Source: Ga0077536 sp035325705 (lineage in GTDB: Bacteria; Pseudomonadota; Gammaproteobacteria; Ga0077536). Taken from it: DNA of 64,000 nt. Below are positions 23,862 to 32,995 of the stretch, piece after piece. Positions within the stretch are counted from its first letter, which is position 1. Every line of letters starts with the position of its first letter. The position numbers were made by a program, and so were the translations under genes. Location of the stretch: positions 16,141 to 80,140 of the forward strand of contig DAOKZI010000021.1 in NCBI GenBank assembly GCA_035325705.1. The letters are read 5' to 3'. Under the pieces are notes generated by a model that made no database searches, was not told the DNA's origin, and was given only the letters and a program-made list of their open reading frames with translations.

Positions 23862-24662
23862 ATGAATGCGGACTGCTACGAAGTCTATGCGGTGAAGTAC
23901 GGCCATCACGCGCGACGCGCCACCGACAACTTCGTCGGCGGCGATCCGCACGATGCGCCGATGCCGCTCGATTATTACGTGTGGGTCGTGCGCAATGCGA
24001 CGCGCAGCTTCGTCGTCGATACCGGCTTCAACGCCGAGGCCGCGGCCGCGCGCGGTCGCACGCTCGTGCACGGCGTGGCCGAGGGCCTCGCCACGCTGGG
24101 CATCGCCCCCGATGCCGTCGACGACGTCATCATCACCCACCTGCACTATGACCACGCCGGCAATCTGCCGCTGTTCGGCAAGGCGCGTTTCCATCTGCAG
24201 GATCGCGAAATGGCCTTTGCGACCGGACGCTGCATGTGCCATTCGCTGCTGAACCACGGCTACAGCGCGGAAGACGTCACGCGCATGGTCCGTCACGTCT
24301 TCGATCGCCGCGTCGAGTTTCACGACGGCAGCGCGAGCCTGGCGCCGGGCCTCGAGCTGCATCACATCGGCGGCCACACCGACGGCCTGCAAGCGGTGCG
24401 GGTGATGACGCGTCGCGGCTGGGTCGTGCTCGCCTCGGACGCGAGCCATTTCTATGCGCACATGGACGGCGACCGCGCGTTTCCCGTGCTGTACAAGCTC
24501 GGGGACATGCTCGAAGGCTACAAGCGCCTGCGCGCGCTCGCGGCGTCGCCGCGCCACGTGATCCCGGGCCACGATCCGCTGGTGCTGCAGCGCTACGAGG
24601 CGGCGCGCCCCGAGCTCGCGGGCTGGGTCGCGCGCCTGGACGTGGAGCCGACGGCGGCTTAG
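23862..24662 (+). CDS. MBL-fold hydrolase, N-acyl-homoserine-lactonase-like
   Basis: The 266-residue protein carries the metallo-beta-lactamase signature ITHLHYDHAGNLPLFGKARF, HHIGGHTDGLQAV, WVVLASDASHFYAH and the final VIPGHDPLV, giving two metal sites. The long strand FVVDTGFNAEAAAARGRTLV also fits. Similar proteins are lactonases (AHL or related). As the last gene in the 21.1-24.7 kb operon it may open a lactone produced by its neighbours; that link is inferred. Confidence 0.88.
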   Translation: MNADCYEVYAVKYGHHARRATDNFVGGDPHDAPMPLDYYVWVVRNATRSFVVDTGFNAEAAAARGRTLVHGVAEGLATLGIAPDAVDDVIITHLHYDHAGNLPLFGKARFHLQDREMAFATGRCMCHSLLNHGYSAEDVTRMVRHVFDRRVEFHDGSASLAPGLELHHIGGHTDGLQAVRVMTRRGWVVLASDASHFYAHMDGDRAFPVLYKLGDMLEGYKRLRALAASPRHVIPGHDPLVLQRYEAARPELAGWVARLDVEPTAA

Positions 24663-24672
24663 GTCCTGAAGC

Positions 24673-25128
24673 TCAGCCGTTGACGACGGCGTACACCTGG
24701 TACTCGACGCGGCCGGACCGCAGCCTGCCCTGCCCCACGCAGACGAGATTGTTCACCCACAGGTAGCGCGGATCGCCGGTTTGCAGCCGCGGGCTGGTGT
24801 AGAAATACTGGTCTTCGAACTCCGTCTGGCCCGCGCCGCCGAGCGCGGCCTTGACGGCCTCGGTGAGCTCGATGTGGCCGGTGTATTCGACGTAGATGTA
24901 CGCGTGGTCGTGGGTCTCGAAAGTAGCGCGCACGTCGAGATGGCCGTAGTCCTCGCTCATCGTGAGCCAGTCCGCACACGCCGCCTTGCGCAGCGTCCCG
25001 CGCAGTCGCGGGCCCTCGAAAGCACCGCCGTCGACTTCGACGATGAGGCGGCGGCCGTACGGTCCGGCACCCACCTCCAGCGCCTCGCGCAGCAGGGCAT
25101 GGTAGGAGAACAGCGGTTCCAGCTTCAT
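24673..25128 (-). CDS. DUF3237-family protein
   Basis: The 151-residue protein matches the DUF3237 pattern: EPLFSYHALLREALEVGAGP, VDGGAFEGPRLRGTL, ADWLTMSEDYGHLDVRATFE, YIYVEYTGHI and a final TGDPRYLWVNNLVCVGQGRL. These are small beta-barrel proteins of unknown activity often seen in aromatic or steroid catabolic clusters. It is convergent with the MBL-fold gene (10-base gap) and has a clear RBS (AGGAGGTCGAGC). Confidence 0.85.
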   Translation of the reverse strand: MKLEPLFSYHALLREALEVGAGPYGRRLIVEVDGGAFEGPRLRGTLRKAACADWLTMSEDYGHLDVRATFETHDHAYIYVEYTGHIELTEAVKAALGGAGQTEFEDQYFYTSPRLQTGDPRYLWVNNLVCVGQGRLRSGRVEYQVYAVVNG

Positions 25129-25210
25129 GCTCGACCTCCTGAGCGTATCGGTATCGGGAAATCGAGCATACCGGAAACCCGGCCGCCGAATGACCGCGCC
25201 GAGTCTCGTA

Positions 25211-25318
25211 GTCTTCTAGCCCGGAAGCGCAGCGAATCCGGGGTTCGGCGATCCTCGGATGCAGGCGCCCCAACGGAGGCCCGATCCCGGATTCGCGTTG
25301 CTCATCCGGGCTACAAGA
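25211..25318. repeat. Interspersed inverted repeat (TAGCCCGGA ... TCCGGGCTA)
   Basis: CTAGCCCGGAAGCGCAGCGA at the left is inverted as GATTCGCGTTGCTCATCCGG then GCTAC at the right, with about 50 bases between. The same unit occurs at 32.6-33.0, 51.5 and 52.6 kb. It lies upstream of the DUF3237 gene and downstream of ahpF. Confidence 0.7.
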
Positions 25319-25331
25319 GGCTCGCTGCTCC

Positions 25332-26900
25332 CTACTGCGGCGCCGGCGTGCGGATGAGATAGTCGAAGGCCGACAGCGCTGCCTTCGCGCCTTCACCGGC
25401 GGCGATGACGATCTGCTTGTACGGCACCGTCGTCGCATCGCCCGCTGCGAAGATCCCGGGCAGGCTGGTCGCGCACTTCGCATCGACGATGATCTCGCCG
25501 AACTTCGACAGCTCGATCCGGCCCTTCAGGAACTCGGTGTTCGGCACCAGCCCGATCTGGATGAACACGCCCGCCAGCTCGACGAAGCGCCGTTCGCCGG
25601 ACGCGCGATCGGTGTAACGCAGGCCGTTGACCTTCTGGCCGTCGCCCGTGATCTCCGTGGTCTGCGCGTTGACGTGGATGCTGACGTTCGGCAGGCTCTT
25701 CAGCTTGTCGATCAGCACCTGATCGGCGCGCAGCGCATCGGCAAACTCGAGCAAGGTGACGCGGCCGACGACGCCGGCCAGATCGATCGCCGCTTCGACG
25801 CCCGAATTGCCGCCGCCGATCACCGCGACGTCCTTGCCCTTGAACAGCGGGCCGTCACAGTGCGGGCAGTAAGCGACGCCTTTCGTCCTGTATTCCTGCT
25901 CGCCCGGCACATCGATGTTCCGCCAGCGCGCGCCGGGCGCGAGAATCACGGTGCGGCTCTTCAGCACCGCGCCGTTGTCCAGCGTCACGCCGACGTGGCC
26001 GCCCGGCTGCGGCGCGGGATCGAGCTTCGCGACCCGCTGCAGCGTCATCAAGTCGACGTCGTAGTGGCGCACATGAGCCTCGAGCGCGGCGGCGAACTTC
26101 GGTCCCTCGGTCTCGAGCACCGAGATGTAGTTCTCGATGGCGAGCGTGTCCATGGTCTGTCCGCCGAAGCGCTCGGCGACGAGGCCGGTGCGAATGCCCT
26201 TGCGCGCGGCATAGACGGCGGCCGCGGCGCCCGCCGGGCCGCCGCCGACGATCAGCACCTCGTAAGGCGCTTTCTCGCTGAGCTTGGCAGCGGCGCGCGC
26301 GGCGGCGCCGGTGTCGATCTTGGCGAGGATCTCGCCGAGCTCGATGCGGCCGCTCGCGAAGTCTTCGCCGTTCAAGATCGTCTTCGGCACGGCCATGATC
26401 TGGCGGTCCTCGACTTCCTGCTGGAACAGCCCGCCGTCGATCGCGACGTGCCGCACGCGCGGATTGAACACCGCCATCAGGTTCAGCGCCTGCACCACGT
26501 CCGGGCAGTTGTGGCAGCTCAGGCTCATCCAGGTCGTGAAGTCGAAATCCCCGCTCAGCGCCTCGATCTGCTCGAGCTGCTCGGCCTCGACCTTCGGCGG
26601 ATGGCCGCCGGCCCACAGGATCGCCAGCAGCAGCGAGGTGAATTCATGCCCCATCGGCAGCGCGGCGAAATGCACGCCCATGTCCGCGCCCTCGCGGGTG
26701 ATCTGGAAGGACGGACGGCGCGGGAAGCCGCCGTCGAAGCGCGCGCGGATCTTGTCCGGCGCGATCGCGGCGAGCTCGGTCAGCAGCTCGCGGATGTCGG
26801 CGGCCGCGGAGGAATCGTCGAGGCTCGCGATCAGCGCGACCGGCTGCGTGATGCGTTCGAAATAGGCGGCAAGCTGTTGCCGAGTGGCGGCGTCCAACAT
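25332..26900 (-). CDS. ahpF: Alkyl hydroperoxide reductase subunit F
   Basis: The 522-residue flavoprotein transfers electrons from NAD(P)H to AhpC. The N-terminal double-thioredoxin domain (residues 1-195) keeps the LSCHNCPDVVQAL dithiol. The FAD domain follows (YEVLIVGGGPAGAAAAVYAA), then the redox-active YCPHCDGPLF, the NAD domain (DVAVIGGGNSGVEAAIDLAG) and GIFAAGDATTVPYKQIVIAAGEGAKAALSA at the end. It is full length for AhpF. It is encoded 178 bases downstream of ahpC on the same strand. Confidence 0.96.
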   Translation of the reverse strand: MLDAATRQQLAAYFERITQPVALIASLDDSSAAADIRELLTELAAIAPDKIRARFDGGFPRRPSFQITREGADMGVHFAALPMGHEFTSLLLAILWAGGHPPKVEAEQLEQIEALSGDFDFTTWMSLSCHNCPDVVQALNLMAVFNPRVRHVAIDGGLFQQEVEDRQIMAVPKTILNGEDFASGRIELGEILAKIDTGAAARAAAKLSEKAPYEVLIVGGGPAGAAAAVYAARKGIRTGLVAERFGGQTMDTLAIENYISVLETEGPKFAAALEAHVRHYDVDLMTLQRVAKLDPAPQPGGHVGVTLDNGAVLKSRTVILAPGARWRNIDVPGEQEYRTKGVAYCPHCDGPLFKGKDVAVIGGGNSGVEAAIDLAGVVGRVTLLEFADALRADQVLIDKLKSLPNVSIHVNAQTTEITGDGQKVNGLRYTDRASGERRFVELAGVFIQIGLVPNTEFLKGRIELSKFGEIIVDAKCATSLPGIFAAGDATTVPYKQIVIAAGEGAKAALSAFDYLIRTPAPQ

Positions 26901-27078
26901 GGTGGCGTCCTCTCGCGGTCGCGGCGACCGCCTTGAATGCTGTGTTCGGGCCGACGCCGTCCCTGCGGCAAATGCCGCAAGCGCGGTCGACTCGAAATCG
27001 ATCGGAGGTGGCGCGATGCGAGCGCGCCACCGGCGGAATCGGAGCGGGCTCGCGCCCGCTCCGGGATCCCGTCGCGGC

Positions 27079-27642
27079 TCAGATCTTGCCGACGAGGTCC
27101 AGCGACGGCGTCAGCGTCTTCGCGCCTTCGTTCCACTTCGCCGGGCAGACCTGGCCGGGGTTCTTGGCCACGTACTGCGCCGCCTTCAGCTTGCGCAGCG
27201 TCTCCTTGACGTCACGCGCGATCGCGTTGTCGTGGATCTCGGCGGTCTTGATGATGCCATCCGGGTTGATGATGAAGGTGCCGCGCAGCGCGAGACCCGC
27301 TTCCGGAATGTGCACGCCGAAGGCGTTCGTCAGCGTGTGGGTCGGATCGCCCACCAGCGGAAACTTCGCCTTGCCGACGGCCGGGCTAGTCTCGTGCCAC
27401 ACCTTGTGCGAGAAATGCGTGTCCGTGGTCACCACGTACACTTCGGCTTCGGCCTTCTGGAATTCCGCGTAGTTGTCGGCCGCGTCTTCCACCTCGGTCG
27501 GGCAATTGAAGGTGAAGGCAGCCGGCATGAAGATCAGCACCGACCATTTGCCGCGCAGAGTCTCGTCGCTGATCTCGACGAACTTGCCGTTGTGGAACGC
27601 CTGCGCCTTGAAGGGCTGGACCTGGGTGTTGATGATCGACAT
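27079..27642 (-). CDS. ahpC: Alkyl hydroperoxide reductase subunit C (2-Cys peroxiredoxin)
   Basis: The ATG at 27642 with AAAGGAAAGAG gives 187 residues, the AhpC1 length. The peroxidatic cysteine lies in MPAAFTFNCPTEVEDAADNY and the resolving cysteine in NPGQVCPAKWNEGAKTL. It reduces H2O2 and organic hydroperoxides in the cytoplasm, recycled by AhpF encoded downstream. In related bacteria this pair is controlled by OxyR; no site was verified here. Confidence 0.97.
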   Translation of the reverse strand: MSIINTQVQPFKAQAFHNGKFVEISDETLRGKWSVLIFMPAAFTFNCPTEVEDAADNYAEFQKAEAEVYVVTTDTHFSHKVWHETSPAVGKAKFPLVGDPTHTLTNAFGVHIPEAGLALRGTFIINPDGIIKTAEIHDNAIARDVKETLRKLKAAQYVAKNPGQVCPAKWNEGAKTLTPSLDLVGKI

Positions 27643-27950
27643 CGTCTCTTTCCTTTCGATAAGCAGAAAAAATTTGAACGTGCGGCATCTTATCCGCATC
27701 GCAACAACGAGGGGATTCGATTGTTTCAATGCTCGCGATAGCGCCGGGCTATCGCGGCCGGCCGGCAGCGCGCGCGGCGATAGGAGACGTCCGGCCGCGC
27801 GCGGCGGCGGCCGGCGGGAAGCTCAGGCGTGGACGAGGATGTCGCGCCGCCGTGGATCGTGAGATCCGACTCGGGCGCGCAGCGGCGGCGCGTCCGCTCT
27901 TGCGCGCGAGCAGCTCGCGCCGGACCCGCGCGCTGTCCCGGCGATCCGCC
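27643..27950. other. Intergenic stretch upstream of ahpC
   Basis: It contains an A-rich leader just before ahpC and otherwise GC-rich sequence up to the stop of the LDI-family gene. No gene is supported. The ahpC promoter should lie near 27660-27740, where the base composition is lower in GC than the surroundings. Confidence 0.45.
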
Positions 27951-29891
27951 TCAGGCCGCCGGCGCGATCTTCAGCGCGATGCGTCCGGCGAGCTCGACTT
28001 CTAGCGTCGCCTTGCCCGCGTCATCGGCGCGGAACGCGAGATCCGGGCGGCCCTCGACCGCGTAGTCGAGGCCGGGCGCGAGGCGCGCGAGCTCCAGCTT
28101 CTGCCGGCTCGCGCCGTGGCCCGGCTCCAGCACCAGCTCGAGATCGCGGCCGCTGCTCGTCGCCTTCGCGACCAGCACGTCCGGATAGCGCGCGCCCGCG
28201 AGCTGCGGGCCCGTACGCGCGCCGTCCGGCGGCGCCTTGACGAAGGAATTGCGGAAGTCGCCGGTGCGCATCAACTTCGATTCGACGGCCCACACATTGG
28301 CCAGCGTCGAGGCTTCGCGATAGCTCGTGACGCCGTCGCGTTCTTCGCGGCCGCAGTCCTGATCCATCGAGCGCTGCGCCGCTTCGGCAAGATCGTCGTC
28401 GCCGAACTCCCGCGCGCATATCGCGACCGCCGCGTAGGCGAACAGCGCGCCGCGGCGATAGTTGCCGGGATCGATGGTGTCGATAAAGGACAGCGCTGCG
28501 GGCGGGATGCTGAGCCGCGGCTTGCCGTCCGCATCGGGCGCGATGCAGAAGCCGAGCTCCTTGCGCCCGATCGCCCACAGCCGGCGCGCGAGCGCCGGCG
28601 AGAACACGTTCGCGAAGAACGCGAACCCGGCCTCGCCCGAATAGAACGGGATCTCCAGCCCCGTCCAGTACGAACGCAGCCCGATCAGGGAGCCCTTGCG
28701 ATCGGTGAACTCGGTCTCGAGCATGTGCAGCCACTGCGGCAGCACGCTGCGCGCGTAGTCGGTGCCGAACACGGCGTCGTGCGCGGCGAGCGAGCCCAGT
28801 CCGTACATATTGCAGATGGGATAGACCCAGTTCGGCTCGCAGGGAAAGAGACAGAAATCGGACTGGCGATAGTTCTCGTACACCGACTGCGCGAGCGTAT
28901 GCGCGTCGTGCGGATAGGCCGTGCGCGCATTCAGCCTGAAGGTGAGGCTGCCGGGCTCGCCGTAGCGGCGATCGCCCGAGCTCAGCATGTACTGGTTGAC
29001 GTGCAGGCCATACCAGCCCGTCAGCATGATGTTGTCCTTGCGCGCGGGATCGAAGCTCGTGAAGTTGAAGTGGCCCCACATCGACTCGAGCACCCAGTAG
29101 TCCCACACGCGCTTGACGAGATAGGTTTCGACGAGATTGCGCTGCGCCTCGTCGAGATAACCCGCGAAGTTCGGCGCGTAGTGACTGCGCAGCATGCCGA
29201 GCGCGAAGCCGAGATGGTTGATCTGGTAGCGCAGCGCCGCGGGCTGGAACTGATCGATGATCGTGTAGCCCGCATACTCGCCGACCGGCTGCAGCGCGCG
29301 ATCGAGGACATAGCGCGCGGCCGCGAGCTGCTCGCTCGTCAGCTCGCGCGTCCCGGCCACCGGCTCCTGCGCGGCGCGCTCGTTGACCTCGAGGCGCGAG
29401 CCTTCGAAGAACTGCTGGCGCAGCGCGAAGCGTGCCGCGTCGGCGGCCTCGCGGCGCTCGCGAGCGCGACGGAACCACCAGAAGATGCCGCCCGCCGCGG
29501 CCGGCGCCAGCAGCACGGCCGGGGGCCAGATCGCGTCGCCGACGAGCAGCCCGGCCAAGGCGGCGCTGCCCAGCCAGACGAAGAGCGGCGCGACCACCAT
29601 GCCGGCCCAGAACCAGGCGACGCAGGCGAGCCAGAAGAGCGCCAAAGTCACCGGCAGCAGCAGCACCCAGCCGCCGCCGACGGCGAGAAAGCCGCCGCCC
29701 GGCAAGAGCAGCCCGAGCCCTGCCGCCTGCCAGCTCGCCGCGGCGCCCGTCAGCAGCGGCAGGAAGGCGAGCAGCGCGAGACCCGCGTAGACGAGCGCAT
29801 TGCGGCGATGGCGCGAGGCCGTCACCGGGCCCTTGTTGCCGTGCTGGAATTCCTGGGCGCGACCCAGGACTTCGCTTTCGATCGCGGACAT
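27951..29891 (-). CDS. Linalool dehydratase/isomerase-family protein, membrane-anchored
   Basis: The 646-residue protein has four or five hydrophobic segments in residues about 30-140 (ALVYAGLALLAFLPLLTGAA, LLLPVTLALFWLACVAWFW). A soluble domain follows that matches linalool dehydratase/isomerase (LDI). Visible LDI matches are GEYAGYTIIDQFQPAALRYQ, LRSHYAPNFAGYLDEAQRNL, RKDNIMLTGWYGL and PCEPNWVYPICN, in which the two catalytic cysteines of LDI (spacing of nine) are conserved. LDI hydrates myrcene and isomerises linalool and geraniol. A different substrate is possible here. The N-terminal membrane part is unlike the secreted Castellaniella enzyme. Its start overlaps the RBS region of the small upstream gene. 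Confidence 0.85.
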   Translation of the reverse strand: MSAIESEVLGRAQEFQHGNKGPVTASRHRRNALVYAGLALLAFLPLLTGAAASWQAAGLGLLLPGGGFLAVGGGWVLLLPVTLALFWLACVAWFWAGMVVAPLFVWLGSAALAGLLVGDAIWPPAVLLAPAAAGGIFWWFRRARERREAADAARFALRQQFFEGSRLEVNERAAQEPVAGTRELTSEQLAAARYVLDRALQPVGEYAGYTIIDQFQPAALRYQINHLGFALGMLRSHYAPNFAGYLDEAQRNLVETYLVKRVWDYWVLESMWGHFNFTSFDPARKDNIMLTGWYGLHVNQYMLSSGDRRYGEPGSLTFRLNARTAYPHDAHTLAQSVYENYRQSDFCLFPCEPNWVYPICNMYGLGSLAAHDAVFGTDYARSVLPQWLHMLETEFTDRKGSLIGLRSYWTGLEIPFYSGEAGFAFFANVFSPALARRLWAIGRKELGFCIAPDADGKPRLSIPPAALSFIDTIDPGNYRRGALFAYAAVAICAREFGDDDLAEAAQRSMDQDCGREERDGVTSYREASTLANVWAVESKLMRTGDFRNSFVKAPPDGARTGPQLAGARYPDVLVAKATSSGRDLELVLEPGHGASRQKLELARLAPGLDYAVEGRPDLAFRADDAGKATLEVELAGRIALKIAPAA

Positions 29892-29895
29892 CGGT

Positions 29896-30198
29896 TTACT
29901 CCTCGAGGCTGGTCCTCAGGTGGACGGGGGGCGAGGGACGACAGAGATTCGCCGCGAGCCCGCTGCTCGCAACGAGCATGCGGCCGCCGAATTCGGACAG
30001 ATGCGCGCGGTGCTGCCAGCCGAAGCCGGCGAAGAACCCGAGCTCGACGAGGACGGCGAGCACCGCGGCGCGGCGCAGGGCCGGTGCGCGCCAGGCGCGC
30101 GACGCGGCGACGGGCACGCCGGCGACCCAGGCGCGGGCACGCCGCCACGCATCAATCAGGCGGTACACCATCGCGAGCGCGATGACACAGCAGGCCAT
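29896..30198 (-). CDS. Small membrane protein upstream of the LDI-family gene
   Basis: The ATG at 30198 has GGGGAGAG upstream and gives 100 residues. One segment near the start (MACCVIALAMVYRLIDAW) and one in the middle (RRAAVLAVLVELGFFAGFGW) are hydrophobic. Its last codons contain the GAGGAG that serves as RBS for the LDI-family gene, 4 bases away, so the two are translationally coupled. No family is recognised; a partner or anchor for the LDI-like enzyme is a guess. Confidence 0.6.
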   Translation of the reverse strand: MACCVIALAMVYRLIDAWRRARAWVAGVPVAASRAWRAPALRRAAVLAVLVELGFFAGFGWQHRAHLSEFGGRMLVASSGLAANLCRPSPPVHLRTSLEE

Positions 30199-30429
30199 GG
30201 GCACTCTCCCCTTCGGCATGCGCGTCGTGCAGGACGGCGCGGGATGTGTCCGGACTATAGGAGAAGGCCCGAAACGCTGTCCACCGCGACGATGGCTGTG
30301 CGTCCGCAGCATTCTCGATCGCGCCGATTCAGCCATTTGACGCTGCCGATCCCGCTCCTTAACGTGCGCTTCGACCTTCGCTCTCCGCGTATCCACACCG
30401 GCGCGTCGCGCGCCCGAGAAAGGATCCTC

Positions 30430-31593
30430 ATGCAGACGATAGGCAAGCTGCTCGCCGTCGACGAGCAACTCACACACCAGATAGTCGACACCTTCGCGAC
30501 CGTCGCCGAGTCCGATCTGTCGTGGACGGAGAAGCTGTGGACGCCGGTATCGCGCAAGGACGGCAGCCTGCAGTTCGACATGGGGCTGGGGCGCTATCAG
30601 AACCGCGACGTCATCGACGGCTTCGCCGGCATGTCGCGCGGTCGCGAGCAGTGGACGCTGCGGGTGAGCCGGGAGCTCTCTTCCGATCCGCTGGCGACCG
30701 TCATCGGCCCGCTGCGCTACGACGTCGTCGAGCCGCTGAAGAAGGTGCGCTGGCGGCTCGATCGCAACGAGGTCATCCCGCTGCGCTTCGACCTCACTTT
30801 CGAAGCGGCCTTTCCGCCGTACTTCGAGGATCGCCATCTCCAGCGCGACGAACGCGGCTTTCGCGTGGTCTCGAACGTCGTGCGCTATCACCAGGCCGGC
30901 GTGCCGCGCGGCTGGTACGAGATCGACGGCAAGCGCGAAGAAATTAACCCCGACGACTGGTTCTGCTATCGCGATCATTCGTGGGGCGTGCGCCTCGACG
31001 TCGGCGCGCCGCCGCCCGATCTCCGGCCCGCGCGCGACTTCGGCGAGCGCAAGTTCGAAGACTCGAAGTTCCTGCTGATCTGGTCGCCGTTCCTGCTGCA
31101 GCGGCCGGACGGCTCGCGCTACGAATACCACTTCTACCTGCAGGTGCGCGGCGACGAGGTGTTCTACTTCTCGGGCTATCGCAACCATGCCGACGGTCGC
31201 CAGGAGCGCATCGCGCGCGTGCGGCCGCAGCTCCGCTTCGACGACGACACGCGGCGCCTCGAGGGCGGTCATCTGTTCATCGACATGCTGGACGGCGCGA
31301 CCTCGCGCATCGAGGTCGAGGTGCAGGGCGAGTCCGGCTTCTACCTCGGCACCGCACTCTATCTCGGCTTCGACGGCAAGAAGCACGGCAACTGGCGCGG
31401 GGCGCTCGATCTGGACGGCGAACGCATCGCCGACATCACTGCGCCGGAGATGCGCAAGCGCCTCGCGACCGCCGTGCGCGACACGATCATCAAGGTGCGC
31501 GAAGGCGAGGCCGAGGGCTACGGCCTGCTGGAGCCGATCGTGCTCGGCGATTGGCCGGACATGAAGTTGTCCTCACGGCGCACGCGAGGCTAG
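30430..31593 (+). CDS. Conserved protein of unknown function (possible DUF7064/AttH-like)
   Basis: The 387-residue protein is rich in beta strands and aromatic residues: YQNRDVIDGFAGMSRGREQW, WRLDRNEVIPLRFDLTFEA, WFCYRDHSWGVRLDVGAPP, FLLIWSPFLLQRPDGSRYEY. The RDHSWG motif is reminiscent of AttH/hydroxyneurosporene-synthase (lipocalin-like) hydratases and DUF7064-type proteins, but I cannot place it firmly. It is divergent from the LDI-like pair and 3 bases upstream of a phosphotransferase-family gene, an operon. Confidence 0.75.
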   Translation: MQTIGKLLAVDEQLTHQIVDTFATVAESDLSWTEKLWTPVSRKDGSLQFDMGLGRYQNRDVIDGFAGMSRGREQWTLRVSRELSSDPLATVIGPLRYDVVEPLKKVRWRLDRNEVIPLRFDLTFEAAFPPYFEDRHLQRDERGFRVVSNVVRYHQAGVPRGWYEIDGKREEINPDDWFCYRDHSWGVRLDVGAPPPDLRPARDFGERKFEDSKFLLIWSPFLLQRPDGSRYEYHFYLQVRGDEVFYFSGYRNHADGRQERIARVRPQLRFDDDTRRLEGGHLFIDMLDGATSRIEVEVQGESGFYLGTALYLGFDGKKHGNWRGALDLDGERIADITAPEMRKRLATAVRDTIIKVREGEAEGYGLLEPIVLGDWPDMKLSSRRTRG

Positions 31594-31596
31594 GCG

Positions 31597-32577
31597 ATGG
31601 CGCGTGATCTCGCCCGCCTGCGCGAGGGCCTGCGCGCCTTCCTCGGCTGCGGGAAAGCGCTGAGCGCGGTCGTGCCGCTGTCGACGGGGCACTCGAACGA
31701 AACCTATCGGCTCGACGGCCTCGATCGCATCCTGCGCATGCCGCCGTCGGAGGAAGGCCTGCTGCCGCCCTATGACATGGCGGCCCAGCATCGCGTGCTG
31801 GCCGCGATGGCGGGCGCGCCGGACGGCCCGCCGGTGCCGCGCGTGTACGAGCTCTGCACCGACGCGAGCGTCATCGGCGATCCCTTCTTCGTGATGGAGT
31901 GCCTGCGCGGCGAAGCCTTCGAGTACGCCGTGCCCGACTGGTTGAGCAGCGCGCCGCCGTCGCTGCCGGACGCGATGTGCGCGCAGTGGATAGGGGCGAT
32001 CGCGCGCGTCCATCGTCTGCCGCGCGCCGCGATGCCGACGCCGGCGCGGACCGCGCAGGACGAGGCCGCGCACTGGCTCGCCGTCGCCCGCGCCGCCGAG
32101 GCGCCCGCGCTGCTCCTCGAGGTCTTGGAGGATCTCCTCGCACGGCCGCCGCGGGCTTCGGGGCCGGCGACGCCGATCCACGGCGATCCGAAGCACGGCA
32201 ACTGCCTGTGGGATGCGCGGGGCCGGCTGCTCGCGCTCCTCGACTGGGAGATGGCCGGGATCGGCGATCCGCTGCTCGATCTGGGCTATGTGATGCAGTT
32301 CTACGATCAGGGTGAAGTGAAGCTCGGCGCCGCGGGCTACGAGCTGCCCGGCTGGTGGTCGCGCAGCCGCACGATCGAGGAATGGGAAAGCATGACGGGT
32401 CGGCGTGCGCTCGATCTGCATCGTTACGAAGCGATCGGCGTCGCCAAGGTCGCCGCCATCGTGCAGCTAGGCGCCCACCTCTACGCCACCGGCCGCGCGC
32501 CCGACCCGCGCTTCGCCGTGTGGCACACCGTGGTCCCACCCTACGTCGAGCTCGCCGCGCGCTGCGCCGGCGCGTGA
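31597..32577 (+). CDS. Aminoglycoside phosphotransferase-family kinase-like protein
   Basis: The 326-residue protein has the APH fold: VVPLSTGHSNETYRLDG at the glycine loop, catalytic PIHGDPKHGNCLWDARG (HGDxxxxN) and LLDWEMAGIGDPLLDLGYV for magnesium binding. It resembles ACAD10-type phosphotransferases found in lipid and steroid catabolic clusters rather than antibiotic-resistance enzymes. The substrate is probably a hydroxylated acyl compound; this is inference from family context. It follows the unknown-function gene by 3 bases. Confidence 0.85.
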   Translation: MARDLARLREGLRAFLGCGKALSAVVPLSTGHSNETYRLDGLDRILRMPPSEEGLLPPYDMAAQHRVLAAMAGAPDGPPVPRVYELCTDASVIGDPFFVMECLRGEAFEYAVPDWLSSAPPSLPDAMCAQWIGAIARVHRLPRAAMPTPARTAQDEAAHWLAVARAAEAPALLLEVLEDLLARPPRASGPATPIHGDPKHGNCLWDARGRLLALLDWEMAGIGDPLLDLGYVMQFYDQGEVKLGAAGYELPGWWSRSRTIEEWESMTGRRALDLHRYEAIGVAKVAAIVQLGAHLYATGRAPDPRFAVWHTVVPPYVELAARCAGA

Positions 32578-32582
32578 CGCGG

Positions 32583-32995
32583 CACGGAAGTAGCTTGGGC
32601 TGACGAAGGAAGCCCAACATCCGGCGCCCGATGTCAGTCGTCGTAGCCCGGGTGGAGCGCGTAGCGCGCAACCCGGGGTCGGCGGCTTTCGCTGCGCCGA
32701 TCCCGGATTCCGCTGCGCTCCTTCCGGGCTACTGAAGATCGTTCTCTTGTAGCCCGGAAGGAGCGCCGCGCAGCGGCGCGGAATCCGGGAGGCGGGCGCG
32801 CGCCACGTCTCTTTCATGATTGTGAGTGACGCGGGCTTCATGATCGTCGGGCTGACGAAATAGGCCCAACATTCGGCGCCCGATGTCGGACTTTCTTCGC
32901 CAGCCCAAGCGACGAGGCTGGCACCTTTCGTAGTCCGGGATTCGACCGATCGACGCGATAGAGATCCCGGGTTCCGCTACGCTGCACCCGGGCTA
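32583..32995. repeat. Cluster of interspersed repeats in a gene-free gap
   Basis: The stretch holds GGGCTGACGAAGGAAGCCCA near 32600, several TAGCCCGG-type units (near 32643, 32727 and 32755), a further GGGCTGACGAAATAGGCCCA near 32850, and a final unit ending ACCCGGGCTACG at 32984. Units are arranged head to head as inverted repeats. No gene is supported here. The stop of the next gene on the minus strand lies at its right edge. Confidence 0.8.
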
